The position numbers and the translations under genes were made by a program. A model generated the notes under the pieces. The model saw only the letters and a program-made list of their open reading frames with translations, ran no database searches and was not told the origin of the DNA. Positions 36,060 through 45,800 of a stretch of 64,000 nucleotides of DNA are shown in pieces. The stretch covers positions 372,001 through 436,000 of the forward strand of contig JAOTRX010000003.1 in assembly GCA_030247675.1 (NCBI GenBank). The letters run 5' to 3'. Each line of letters begins with the position of its first letter. Within the stretch, counting starts at the first letter, position 1. This DNA is from Desulforhopalus sp. (GTDB lineage Bacteria > Desulfobacterota > Desulfobulbia > Desulfobulbales > Desulfocapsaceae).

Positions 36060-36958
36060 TGACCCGGCTCGAAGAAAAACTCCAGGCCGGACGGACGGTC
36101 CTCCTCGACGGGGCAACCGGTACCGAGCTGGAAAAACGGGGTGTACCGATGCACGGCACGGCCTGGACGGCGGAGGCGGTCCGTACCTGCCCGGAGATCG
36201 TCACGGCGGTTCATTGCGATTATATTCTCGCCGGGGCCGAGGTTATCACCGTCAATTCCTTTTCCCTCGCCAAACATATGCTCATCCCCGCCGGGCTTGC
36301 CGGCCAGTTTGGCGATTTGAACCGGACTGCGGTGCGGCTGGCAATCATGGCCCGGGACCAGGTGGCCACGGCACCGGTAGCGATTGCCGGTTCGATTGCC
36401 CCAACCACCTTTTGCTCGGAACCGGCAAAAGGCTACCTGCGGCGGGAAGAGGCCCTTGCCGGTTATGCCGAGCAGGCGGACATTCTCTGTCAGGCCGGAG
36501 TTGATCTACTCATCGTTGAGATGATCAGCGACATCGAACAGGGCAGCCTGGCGGTGCAGGCAGCCTGTGCCACCGGTCTGCCGGTATGGCTCGGCTTCAG
36601 CTGCCGGAAAACTGCTGTTGGTGAGCTCATGCTCTGGGACCGCGGCCATACTCTCAGCGAGGGCGTGGCCGCCATCTCGCCCATCGGCGGCTCGGCGGCC
36701 TTGATCATGCACACCGACGTTGCCGACGCCGTCCAGGCCTTTGCCGAACTGAAGAGGTCCTGGACCGGAACCTTAGGGATCTATGCCCATTCCGGGGTCT
36801 TTGTCATGCCGAACTGGCTGTTCAACGATGTCATTTCTCCCACCGATTACGCCCGGGAGGCAGAAATCTGGATGAACATGGGGGCAGGGATTATCGGTGG
36901 CTGCTGCGGCATCGGCCCGGCGCATATTGCCGAATTAAGAAAGAGATTCTGCTCCTGA
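36056..36958 (+). CDS. Homocysteine S-methyltransferase family protein
   Basis: 300 residues forming a TIM barrel of the betaine-homocysteine / cobalamin-dependent methionine synthase N-domain type: VLLDGATGTELEKRG at the start, a first zinc Cys in WLGFSCRKT, and the paired Cys motif GGCCGIGPAHI at the end. These three cysteines bind the zinc that activates homocysteine or another thiol. The methyl donor could be S-methylmethionine or a betaine-like compound. The start overlaps the terC-like gene, an unusual partnership without clear biochemical logic. No cobalamin domain is attached. Confidence 0.87.
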   Translation: MMTRLEEKLQAGRTVLLDGATGTELEKRGVPMHGTAWTAEAVRTCPEIVTAVHCDYILAGAEVITVNSFSLAKHMLIPAGLAGQFGDLNRTAVRLAIMARDQVATAPVAIAGSIAPTTFCSEPAKGYLRREEALAGYAEQADILCQAGVDLLIVEMISDIEQGSLAVQAACATGLPVWLGFSCRKTAVGELMLWDRGHTLSEGVAAISPIGGSAALIMHTDVADAVQAFAELKRSWTGTLGIYAHSGVFVMPNWLFNDVISPTDYAREAEIWMNMGAGIIGGCCGIGPAHIAELRKRFCS

Positions 36959-36963
36959 CCCGC

Positions 36964-36984
36964 AAAGAGCGGCATCGCCGCTTT
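36964..36984. terminator. Short bidirectional terminator
   Basis: AAAGA-GCGGC-ATC-GCCGC-TTTC: a 5-bp GC stem with a 3-nt loop, flanked by A residues on one side and T residues on the other. It lies between the converging genes ending at 36958 and 37002. Confidence 0.45.
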
Positions 36985-37001
36985 CATTCCCCCAGCCTTC
37001 G

Positions 37002-37895
37002 TCAGTCCTCTGTGGTTCCGGTAAGTGTCAGTTTCCGGGTTGATTCGAAGAGCATCTCTTTACCGGTCATAGGGTCGCGGAATTCGATCTTATGCGAAAG
37101 CAGCTGCAGTGGCCGATCGAAGTCGTCGGGCGTTTTTTCCAGCAGCTGCGGGTAGCAGCGGTCGTTGACGATGGGAAAACCCAGGCCGCTCAGGTGTAGG
37201 CGTAGCTGGTGCTTTTTACCGGTCAGTGGCCGGAGTTGCATAAGGGCCCGCCGTCCCTCGACCTGCACGAGACGGATATGGCTGCGGGCATTGACCTTTC
37301 CGGCGCAGCAGCGCATGCGAAACCACGGCTCGCCGGTTTCGATGCGGTTTTCCACCAGCCATTCGCCTTGGCCGGTGTCCCCGGGGAAATGGCTTACCGC
37401 CGCGTAGGTCTTGCGTACCGCCCCCTCCATGAACAGGTGCTGGTAGGCACCTCGGCTTTTCTTGTTGGTCGAGACCAGTACCAGCCCGGAGGTTTCCCGG
37501 TCTATGCGGTTGATCGGTGACAGGTCGGGATTGCCAGTTTGCTGGATCAGTCTGTTGATCAGGGTTTCCAGGACATAGGGCCCGGTCGGGGTGACCGGCA
37601 GGAAAGGGGGCTTGCAGACCACCAGCAGATGGTCGTTGTGCAGGAGGATCCGTTCAGTGAAGGGAATGATCGGCTCTTCTTCCACCTCGCGGTAGTAGAA
37701 GAGCCGTCTGTCAGGAAGATAGGCGGTCTCCAGGGTGATCGGCTGCCCGTCTTCAGTTAATACCTTGCCGCTGCTGATACGGGCAAGCCAGGTTTCTCTG
37801 GCAATCTTTGGAAAACGTTCGGCCAAAAAATCAAGCAGTGTCGGATAGGGAGCGCCCGTATCCGGCAGATAGACGATTGATGCCCCTATTGCCAT
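37002..37895 (-). CDS. RluA-family pseudouridine synthase
   Basis: 297 residues from the ATG at 37895; a TTG six bases upstream is an alternative. The pseudouridine synthase domain (about 85-290) carries the RluA catalytic motif NRIDRETSGLVLVS with the essential Asp and a late KKHQLRLHLSGLGFPIVND. The N-terminal about 75 residues include a region like an S4 RNA-binding domain (FPKIARETWLARISSGKV). It would isomerise a uridine in rRNA or tRNA; the exact site cannot be told. Repeat copy D lies just upstream of its start. Confidence 0.9.
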   Translation of the reverse strand: MAIGASIVYLPDTGAPYPTLLDFLAERFPKIARETWLARISSGKVLTEDGQPITLETAYLPDRRLFYYREVEEEPIIPFTERILLHNDHLLVVCKPPFLPVTPTGPYVLETLINRLIQQTGNPDLSPINRIDRETSGLVLVSTNKKSRGAYQHLFMEGAVRKTYAAVSHFPGDTGQGEWLVENRIETGEPWFRMRCCAGKVNARSHIRLVQVEGRRALMQLRPLTGKKHQLRLHLSGLGFPIVNDRCYPQLLEKTPDDFDRPLQLLSHKIEFRDPMTGKEMLFESTRKLTLTGTTED

Positions 37896-37913
37896 GCCCA
37901 AGGATCACCCCTC

Positions 37914-37972
37914 ATACCACAAGGGCATTACGTTTCGTTTAAGCAGATAAGCTGCTCCACTCAGCTGTATAC
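37914..37972 (+). repeat. 55-bp hairpin repeat, copy D
   Basis: Contains ATACCACAAGGGCATTACG, then TTTCGTTTAAGCAGATAAG, CTGCTCCACTCAGCTGTAT. The stem is AAGCAG / CTGCTC with mismatches at its base. It lies immediately upstream of the minus-strand RluA gene start, in its promoter or leader. Confidence 0.8.
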
Positions 37973-37999
37973 CGTATACGCACCCGGGAAAAAGCGGAA

Positions 38000-38128
38000 T
38001 TAGCGCTTCTTGTCGTTGATCGAGAAATCGCTGTTTTCGTTTTTACTCCTCTTTGCGGCCTTTTTTTCCTTCTGGGTCATTGCCGGTTTCTTCTTTTCTT
38101 CTTTTTTGATTTTTTGTTCTTTTGCCAT
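38000..38128 (-). CDS. Small lysine-rich basic protein, 42 aa
   Basis: A 42-residue reading frame with a strong ribosome-binding site (AAGGAG ten bases before the ATG at 38128). About 40 percent of residues are Lys or Arg, mixed with Glu (it begins MAKEQKIKKEEKKKPA and ends NDKKR). The composition resembles small basic nucleic-acid-binding or ribosome-associated tails; no known domain is seen. It is a single gene in minus orientation with repeat copy D downstream of its stop. Coding status is supported by the ribosome-binding site and the strongly biased amino acid use, but no homologue is recalled. Confidence 0.6.
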   Translation of the reverse strand: MAKEQKIKKEEKKKPAMTQKEKKAAKRSKNENSDFSINDKKR

Positions 38129-38347
38129 GGTATTCTTGCTCCTTGCAGTGGAATGTTGTTATTTGGGGGGCCGATCGTGGCCCGCTGTGGTTTGCCATCC
38201 TTCTTTGCGGCGGTACTCTACCAGTACCTATGAATAATAGCTTACACTTAAGCATGAGGCAAGGGTGCAAGCGCTTTAGACCGGTGGTTGCCGCCGGCTG
38301 CCCGCCCTCAAGGGAAATCCTGCTGAGGGCGTTATGCCTAATCAGTG

Positions 38348-38376
38348 TTGACACCCTTTCTGTCGCTTGCTATAAA
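38348..38376 (+). promoter_or_regulatory. Sigma-70-type promoter for the binding-protein gene
   Basis: TTGACA (38348-38353), a 17-bp spacer, then TATAAA (38371-38376). The near-consensus promoter points at the gene starting at 38502, giving a leader of roughly 120 nt. Confidence 0.7.
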
Positions 38377-38501
38377 AAATCACAGCGTATCGACAGGATA
38401 TTTCGCCCGGCGGGCGTATCACACGGTTCCGCAACAATCACCGCCACCGGCAGCCCGGCGGTTGTGCTCGTCTATTTTCGTGAATTGAAGGAGAACAGGT
38501 C

Positions 38502-39524
38502 ATGGCGCATTTTTTCCGGTCCGGCAAGTCCCTGGTGACTTTGCCGGTAGTCGTTTTTGTTGTTCTCCTGCTTTTCAGGCCGGTGTCTTCCGCCGTCCAG
38601 CCAACCCTCACCATGGTAGCAACCTATAGCGGCAAAGAGGCAATCTTTACCGAATTTCATAAAAAGACCGGGATTCTTATCGAGTTCCTCGATATGTCGC
38701 CCGGCGAGGTGCTTGCCAGGGCCGAGGCGAGTGGCGGAAGTCCCCTTGCTGATCTGTGGTTTGGCGGTGGGGCGGACAGTTTCGTCAAGGCTGGTGAAAA
38801 GGGCCTGCTTGAGGAATACCGTTCACCTGAGGCGGAGGCCATTCCCGCCCAATATAAGGACCCGCAGGGCAATTGGACCGGAGTGTCTCTGATCATGGCC
38901 GGGCTGTTGATCAACACCGAGGTACTGACCGAAAAGAAATTGCCGGTACCACGGCTGTGGGCCGATATCGTCAAACCGGAATACCGGGATGCCGTACTGG
39001 CTGCCGATCCGGCTATTTCCGGGACCACCTATACCGTTGCCGCCAGCCTGCTTCAGAAACTCGGGGAAGAGGAGGGGTGGAAATACCTTGAGGCCCTGGG
39101 CGGCAATGTCCAGTTTTTCACGAAAAGCAGCAGCGATCCGCAAAAGCAGGTCATTGCCGGGCAGATGGCGGTGTCGATCGTGCCCCTGTCGAAGGACCTG
39201 CTCACCATGAAGACCAAACCGCAGGTTCAGGCGGTCTTTCCCAAAGACGGGGTGCCCTGGACGCCGGCCGGCCTGGCAATCTTTAAAAACGCCAGAAATC
39301 CTGAAGCTGCCAAGGCTTTTGTCGATTGGGCATTGAGTGTTGAAGGGCAGCGTATAATCCAGAGTAAGGATCCGCGGGTCATGGTTCGTCCGGAGGTCGC
39401 TGTTCCCACGGAAATGGACGGCTTTGTCCTGGAGGATCTTATCCAGACGGATATCATCAAAACCGGCACGGACCGGCAGCGCATCCTCGCCACCTGGACG
39501 CAGCGCGTTTCCAGCAGGCCCTGA
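38502..39524 (+). CDS. Periplasmic iron-type ABC solute-binding protein (family 1)
   Basis: 340 residues. A signal peptide (about 1-31, ending SSA) precedes a binding-protein fold of the ferric-iron / 2-aminoethylphosphonate kind: TLTMVATYSGKEAIFTEFHKKTG, LADLWFGGGADSF, WTGVSLIMAGLLINTEVL, and NARNPEAAKAFVDWALS near the end. Such proteins bind Fe(III), phosphonates or small anions for an ABC importer. No importer subunits are adjacent, so it is an orphan. AAGGAG precedes the ATG, and a near-consensus promoter lies about 125 bp upstream. Confidence 0.85.
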   Translation: MAHFFRSGKSLVTLPVVVFVVLLLFRPVSSAVQPTLTMVATYSGKEAIFTEFHKKTGILIEFLDMSPGEVLARAEASGGSPLADLWFGGGADSFVKAGEKGLLEEYRSPEAEAIPAQYKDPQGNWTGVSLIMAGLLINTEVLTEKKLPVPRLWADIVKPEYRDAVLAADPAISGTTYTVAASLLQKLGEEEGWKYLEALGGNVQFFTKSSSDPQKQVIAGQMAVSIVPLSKDLLTMKTKPQVQAVFPKDGVPWTPAGLAIFKNARNPEAAKAFVDWALSVEGQRIIQSKDPRVMVRPEVAVPTEMDGFVLEDLIQTDIIKTGTDRQRILATWTQRVSSRP

Positions 39525-39529
39525 GGTCT

Positions 39530-39551
39530 GTCGGCTCGTCGATCAGCCGAC
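39530..39551. terminator. Hairpin at the convergent junction
   Basis: GTCGGCT / AGCCGAC with an 8-nt loop. It overlaps the last codons and stop of the minus-strand gene at 39543 and follows the plus-strand gene ending at 39524. Confidence 0.45.
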
Positions 39552-40193
39552 CTTCTCGCCGCACTCACCGCAGAATTTAGCATCTGCCGCCAGTTTGCCG
39601 CCGCATTTTTTGCACGCGGTTTCTACATTGATGTTTGCCCCGCATTCTGGGCAGAAGCGCACCTTTTTCGGCAACGGCGCCTTGCAGGACGGGCAGCTTG
39701 CCCGAACGCCCTCGCGCCAGGATTCCTCCTTCAGCATTGCCCGGTCTTCTTCGGCCATCTGCGAGTGCGCCCAGATCTCCTGCACCGTTCGGCTCGCCTG
39801 GGCGGCGCTCATCTCCACCCCGAGGTCGGGTGCGCAGTTTTTACAGAGGCCCTTGGCGGTATTCCAGCAGCTTTTCTTGCAGACCCAGGAGCTGCAGCGT
39901 GGGCATTGGGTGAAGTCCGGCTTCAATTCCTCCATGGCCTCGGCAAAGGCGTCGTCGTGGGCGGTTTCCCAGGTCGCTGAACGGGCCTTTTCGCCGAGAT
40001 TGGCAGCCTGGCCAAAGACCCCGCCGAATAAACCGCCGATGGCCTCAAGGGCCCCGGTGACCATACCGAGTTTCGATGGTTTGAATCGGGTCCTGTGACC
40101 GGAACCGCATTTATCGCAGTAGAATTCGAACTGGAAACCCTGGTTTGTGCATAAATCTGAATAGTTTCTGGTGAATACAATCTTTTCGCTCAT
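39543..40193 (-). CDS. Multi-zinc-ribbon cytoplasmic protein
   Basis: 216 residues from the ATG at 40193 (GAGGA upstream). Zinc-binding Cys clusters occur throughout: FYCDKCGSGH near residue 25, CPRCSSWVCKKSC and CKNC in the middle, and at the end SCPSCKAP plus a double zinc ribbon (FCPECGANI, CKKCGGKL, FCGECGEKV). A helical, glycine-rich stretch (GALEAIGGLFGGVFGQAANL) sits between the first and second clusters and may touch a membrane. The C-terminal ribbons resemble those on SPFH/virion-core-type proteins that feed into membrane-remodelling systems, but no such partner is adjacent. It follows the MscS gene by 7 bp, so they share an operon. Confidence 0.8.
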   Translation of the reverse strand: MSEKIVFTRNYSDLCTNQGFQFEFYCDKCGSGHRTRFKPSKLGMVTGALEAIGGLFGGVFGQAANLGEKARSATWETAHDDAFAEAMEELKPDFTQCPRCSSWVCKKSCWNTAKGLCKNCAPDLGVEMSAAQASRTVQEIWAHSQMAEEDRAMLKEESWREGVRASCPSCKAPLPKKVRFCPECGANINVETACKKCGGKLAADAKFCGECGEKVG

Positions 40194-40200
40194 ATCGTCC

Positions 40201-42516
40201 TCAAATTTTTTTGTCCGGGAACGGAAATTCCTTAATATACAGATCACGCTGTGGGAAGGGCATGGAGATATTGTGCTTGCGGAAGGCGCGATCGATCTCG
40301 TAATTAATGGCGCTTTTCACGGCCAGCCGTTTGTCGATATTGACCAGATGGCAGCGCAGTTCAAAGCTCAAGGCATTGTCGCCAAAGGCCAGAAACAGCA
40401 CCACCGGTTTCGGGGCCGAGCCGTCATTGACTACCTGTTCATTGTTGGCGGCAATCTCCAGAAGCAGGGTGCGAACCAGTTCGGTATCGCTGCCGTAGGC
40501 AACGCCGACCGGCACAATAAGCCGGCCGAAGTTGTCGTTGAGCATCATATTGGTGACCTGGTTGGAGATCAGTTCCGAGTTGGGGACAATGACGTCGGAA
40601 CGGTCGAAGGTCTGGATCAAGGTCGACCGGACACTGATCTTCTGGACGTAGCCCTCGGTCTTGCCGATGCTGATCCAGTCGCCCCGTTTCACCGGGCGCT
40701 CAAAGAGGATAATGAGGCCGGATACGAAGTTGTTGACGATATTCTGCATACCGAAACCGATGCCGACCGACAGTGCCCCGGCGATGAAGGCAAGGCTGGA
40801 AAAGCTGAAACCGGCGCTGGAAAGTCCGATGATCAGGGCCAGGGCAAAACCGCAATAGCCGGTCATGGTCACCAGCGTTTCCTGGGCACTCTGCGAAAAA
40901 CCGGCGTGCCGCAGCCACCGTTTCTCCATCTGCATCTTCAACCAGGAAACTGCCGTCCAGCCGCAGGCGAAGATGAAGACCCCAAAGACAATGCGGGCCG
41001 GGGCGATGAGCAATCCGCCGATGGTAAAGCCGTCCACCAGATAGCCGTGCAGCACCTTCTCCTGGGCTTCCGGCAGCCCCCAGAGCTTGAGAAAGAGCAG
41101 GAGGCCGACCGCCCAGGCGAGCAGCTTGAAAATAAGGCGTATCCAGGTTGTGCCGGCAAACCTGTCCCCCCGGTGCAGGCCGAGCTTCTGCCGCAGACCT
41201 TGCTGCCAGCGATATTTGCCGGAAAAACAGCCGCCGATGATCTCGTCGATGGCAAAGAGCAAAAGGCGCAACAGTGTAGCCAGAACCACTGTTCCGAGGA
41301 GACCGTTAAGGATGAAAAAGGAGAGATTTCGGTAGCCTGAGAGTTCGACGCCGATCACCAGGAGGGAGGTGAGGGTGATTGCTGCCAGTCGCGATTTGTC
41401 GAAGTGGTTCAGGTGTGCGGGCAGCTTGATCGGCCACAGAAACCACCAGCCAAGGCAGCAGATGGCGCAAATGATCAGCGATTGGCCAAGGCCACGAAGC
41501 GTCACCAGGGCGCCAAAATCACCGAGATCGATGCGGGTCGTGAAAAACAGCAGGCTTGCAAGACCAGCCAGGGCGGCAAAACGGCGAACCGGCAGGCTGA
41601 CCGGCTGGTCGGTGGATTTTGCCGCCACCAGCAGGCAGCGCAGATGAAACAGGAACCGCGCCAGAAAGTAGAGGCCGACGGAGACAAACAGCCACGGGCC
41701 ATAGACCGGCGGTTGGGAGTCCCAGGTAAGATAGAGGAGATAGCCGCCGGCCATGAGCGTGGCCGTGGCCATCGGCAAACTGAAACTGCCCCGCAGGGGA
41801 AGAGTCGGCGGCAGGTCTTGGCGGCCACAATAGATACCGGTCAAGTGTTGCAGCAGCCGGAAAATCTTCAGACCGGCAATTGTCCCACCAATGACAAGAA
41901 GGGTGAGGATGAGCAGCATCGGCGGGGTCAGATCCTGGAATCCGGAGCGTTCAAGGGTGTAGGTCTTGACCTGGTCGGCAAATGTATCCGATGTCGGCAG
42001 GGTCGTGGCGAACCTGCCGAGAAAATTCTCCGTTCTTGAAAAAAAGTTGGCGGTCTGCAGTTGCTTGTTCTGATCGGCCAGTTCGTTGTCGAGGCGGGTT
42101 GTCAGGGTGGTCAGCAGTCGGCATTCCGACAGGGTGATCTGCAGGGCCTGTTTTTGTTTGGCGAGGCTCTTGCGTTCCTTGACGATTTCTGCGGCTTCGT
42201 GCGCGGCGGAGGGGCCGAGCGACGCGGTTTCCTGTTCCAGGCGGCTGATCTGTTCGGTGGCCGTGTCAATACAGACGGTGGCTGCCTTGGTGAATTGGCT
42301 GGTCAGCTGTTGAGCACTTTCCAGCTGTTGCGGCGACAGCCGGCCGCCCTTTATCTGCCGGGAGAGTTCCTTGATCTTGGCCTGGGTCTTATCGAAGTTG
42401 AGCGGTTGGCCCTCCGCCTCGGCACACCAGGCGGGTGCCGCCTGGACTGCACTGAAGAACAGCCAGAGGAGGAGGGCGAGAAACCACGATTTGTCTTTTC
42501 CAGTTATAGATGCCAA
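40201..42516 (-). CDS. Large mechanosensitive channel of the MscS/MscK type
   Basis: 771 residues. A signal peptide (about 1-33) is followed by a periplasmic coiled-coil region (about 35-170), then about ten membrane helices, ending in the conserved MscS core: the pore-lining helix (FIAGALSVGIGFGMQNIVNNFVSGLIILFERPVKRGDWI), a beta domain (RSTLIQTFDRSDVIVPNSELI) and an alpha/beta end. It opens under membrane tension to release solutes. I place the start at a TTG (42516) with GAGG upstream, since no ATG fits. The zinc-ribbon protein gene follows after 7 bp. Confidence 0.88.
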   Translation of the reverse strand: MASITGKDKSWFLALLLWLFFSAVQAAPAWCAEAEGQPLNFDKTQAKIKELSRQIKGGRLSPQQLESAQQLTSQFTKAATVCIDTATEQISRLEQETASLGPSAAHEAAEIVKERKSLAKQKQALQITLSECRLLTTLTTRLDNELADQNKQLQTANFFSRTENFLGRFATTLPTSDTFADQVKTYTLERSGFQDLTPPMLLILTLLVIGGTIAGLKIFRLLQHLTGIYCGRQDLPPTLPLRGSFSLPMATATLMAGGYLLYLTWDSQPPVYGPWLFVSVGLYFLARFLFHLRCLLVAAKSTDQPVSLPVRRFAALAGLASLLFFTTRIDLGDFGALVTLRGLGQSLIICAICCLGWWFLWPIKLPAHLNHFDKSRLAAITLTSLLVIGVELSGYRNLSFFILNGLLGTVVLATLLRLLLFAIDEIIGGCFSGKYRWQQGLRQKLGLHRGDRFAGTTWIRLIFKLLAWAVGLLLFLKLWGLPEAQEKVLHGYLVDGFTIGGLLIAPARIVFGVFIFACGWTAVSWLKMQMEKRWLRHAGFSQSAQETLVTMTGYCGFALALIIGLSSAGFSFSSLAFIAGALSVGIGFGMQNIVNNFVSGLIILFERPVKRGDWISIGKTEGYVQKISVRSTLIQTFDRSDVIVPNSELISNQVTNMMLNDNFGRLIVPVGVAYGSDTELVRTLLLEIAANNEQVVNDGSAPKPVVLFLAFGDNALSFELRCHLVNIDKRLAVKSAINYEIDRAFRKHNISMPFPQRDLYIKEFPFPDKKI

Positions 42517-42805
42517 TGGGAAACCTCAGGGTAATTTTGATGAAATCTTTACCGCAAATATTTCCTTTTGCAAGGTTCTTTTCCCGCGGTACTTGCCTTG
42601 TCCGGCGGAGGGTGCCGACCCAGCCGGCCCGAGAAGAACACCGGCGAGGGAGATGGTCGGTGCAATTGCGAAAACACTCCTCATCCTTGTCTTACCGCGG
42701 CAATTTGATATACACTAGCGGAAGGGCGCCTAGGTGATCCCTGCAACAGGGATGGCGGCCCGATGTCGTCGACTCACGGATATCAGCCCTTGGAGGAGTA
42801 CAGGG

Positions 42806-45800
42806 ATGCGGAGCATCAAGACCACATTTTTCCGTAATATGATGCTGATAACCTTAGCATCAGTGGGATTGTTGTTTGTGCTGTGGATGCACAGCGAATA
42901 TACCGCCTTTGTTGAGGACGCGAACCATGCCCGGAAGGCCTTTGAAGAATCCCAGAAGGAGATGTTGAAGGAAGAGGTGACGACGGTTGCCGATTATATA
43001 AATTATACCAAAAACCTGACAGAAAGCGTGTTGCGGAAGACGGTCAGGGACCGGGTCGTCGAGGCGAGCAGTGTCGCCTCCCATCTCCTTGAGGTATACG
43101 GCAACTCGAAGTCACCGGCAGAGGTGCAACTGCTGATCAAAGACGCCCTCAGACAACTACGCTTCAACGACGGCCGAGGCTATTACTTCATCTTCAATCT
43201 GAACGGTATCGAGGAGCTTTTTGCCGATCGCCCCGAGCTGGAAGGGCAGAATATGTTGACCCTCCAGGGGGCTAAGGGTGAGTTCGTCGTCCGGGACATG
43301 ATCAACCTGGTCCGGGAAAGCGGCGAGGGCTTCTACAGCTATACCTGGACCAAACCCGGCGAGGCGGGAAATACCTATCAAAAGACGGCGTACGTCAAAT
43401 CCTTTCCCGCCTATGATTGGGTCATCGGCACCGGTGAATATGTCGAAGATGTTCGGGACGATATTCAAAAACAGGTGCTGGAACGCTTGATCACCCTGAA
43501 GTTCGGCCGGGAGGGGTACTTTTTCGGCAGCACCGGCAATGGCCTGCCCCTGTTTACCAACGGCAAGATTACCGTCGGTGAACGCAGCATAGCCGATCTT
43601 ACTGATTCACAAGGCGTCAAGATATTTGCGGAATATAAAAAAGCAACCGCCAATCCCGGTGGAGATTTCATCAGATATTCATGGCAGAAGCTTGATAGCC
43701 CCACGCCATCACCAAAAATTTCCTTTGTCACCAGTATTCCCGGTTGGCAATGGATTATCGGTGCCGGTGTCTATCTCGACACCGTCGAAGAGGAGATCGC
43801 CAAAAAGAAAGATCTCCTTTTTGATCGTTTCCTGAAGAAGACCCTGATCAGCTTTTCCCTGTTGTTTGTCCTCATTCTGCTTGTTTATTTTTGGGTCAGA
43901 AGACTTACCGGGACCATCCAGAATGGCATAGATGCCTTCAGCCGTTTCTGTATCAAGGCGGCCACCGAGAACATCCTCATCGATCCCGGAATGCTGAAGT
44001 TTCAGGAGTTTATTGACATCGCTCGGTCAACCAACATGATGCTGGAAGGGCAGCGCCAGGCCACTGAGGAACTGGTGAAGAGTGAGGAAAAGTATCGAAC
44101 CCTGTTTGAGAATATGGTTCATGGGGTGTTTTGTCAGCTTTCCGGCGGGGCCTTGGTGGATGTCAATCAGTCCGCCCTGAATATGCTCGGGAGGTCGCGG
44201 GAGGAGTTTTTAGGGACGCGTTTTGACAATCCGTCATGGAAGGTGGTCCGCGAGGATGGATCTCTTCTCGCGGTGGAAGAGTATCCCTCCGTGGTGGCAT
44301 TACAAACGGGAAAACCGGTGATAAATTTTGTTGCCGGGGTTTTCAATCAGGTCAAGGATAGCTGGGTCTGGTTGAATATCAACGCCATTCCCCAGTTCAA
44401 ACCCGGTGAAGACAAACCGTTTCAGGTCTTTGTCACCCTGCATGACATCACCCTGCGCAAGGCCATGGAGCGAGCCCTGCGGCAAAGCGAAGAGCAGTTT
44501 CGCACCCTCACCGACCTGGCGCCGGTTGGAGTCTATCTGGCCAGCTCAGAGGGCTATTGTCAATACGTCAACCCGCGCTGGTGCGAGATGACCGGTCTTA
44601 CTGCCGATGAGGCGAAGGGCGAGGGCTGGCTGCAGGGCCTGCACCCCGACGATGTTGGGCGGGTTTTGTCGTCCTGGCGGGAGATGGTTGCCGGCCGTAC
44701 CACTTGGGACACTGAGTACCGTCTGCGCAACGGTGACGGCAAGGTTGTCTGGGTGCAGGGCCTGGCGGCACCGCAGCGCGACGAACAGGGCAGGATCGTC
44801 CGCTACATCGGTATAAACGTTGACATTACCCGCCGCAAAGAGGATGAGGACCAGCGCCTGAAGCTTGAGGCACAACTGCAGCAGGCCCAGCGCCTGGAGG
44901 CCATAGGCACCCTGGCCGGCGGCATTGCCCATGACTTCAATAATATCCTTGGGGCGATTCTCGGTTATGCGGAGATGGCCAGAGATGACAGCCCGCCTGA
45001 CTCATCGGTTGCCAGGGACCTCTCGGAGATCCTCAGTGCCGGGGCCAGGGCCAAGGACCTCATCAAACAGATTCTCGCCTTCAGCCGCCAAGTCAATACC
45101 GAACGGCGGTCGGTGCGGCCAGCGGTCATTGTCCATGAGGCGGTCAGGCTGTTGCGGCCGTCCCTGCCTTCGACGATCGAGATTAAGCAGGAGATCGACG
45201 AAGCTGCCGGGCCGGTTCTCGCCGATCCGACACAGCTGCATCAAATTCTCGTCAATCTCTGCACCAACGCCTTCCACGCCATGGAGGAAACCGGCGGCAT
45301 CCTCCATATTTCCTTAAAGAATTCCGAATTGCGGCGGGAGGATTTGGGGCGGGAACCCCATGTCCGGCCCGGGGTGTTCGCCCATCTGTCGGTCAGTGAT
45401 ACCGGCACGGGGATTGCTCCGGAACTGGTCGCGAGGATATTTGAACCCTACTTCACCACCAAGGAGGTCGGCAAAGGAACCGGGATGGGGCTGGCCATCG
45501 TCCATGGCATTGTTCGGAGTTATGAAGGCTTTGTTTCCTGTTCCAGCCTTGTCGGCAAGGGGACCACCGTTCACGTGTACCTGCCGGTCATCGCTCCCGG
45601 GGCAATGGCCGCCGAGGAAGGAGAGGAATTGGTCCTTGCCGGCCGGGAGCGGATCCTCATCGTCGATGACGAGAAGATTCTCGCCGAGATGGGCAAAAAC
45701 ATGCTTGAGCGGCTTGGTTATGAGGTGACGGTGGAGACCAACAGCCTTGAAGCCATTGCCACGTTCTTTAAGGATCCGGACCAGTTCGACCTGATCCTTA

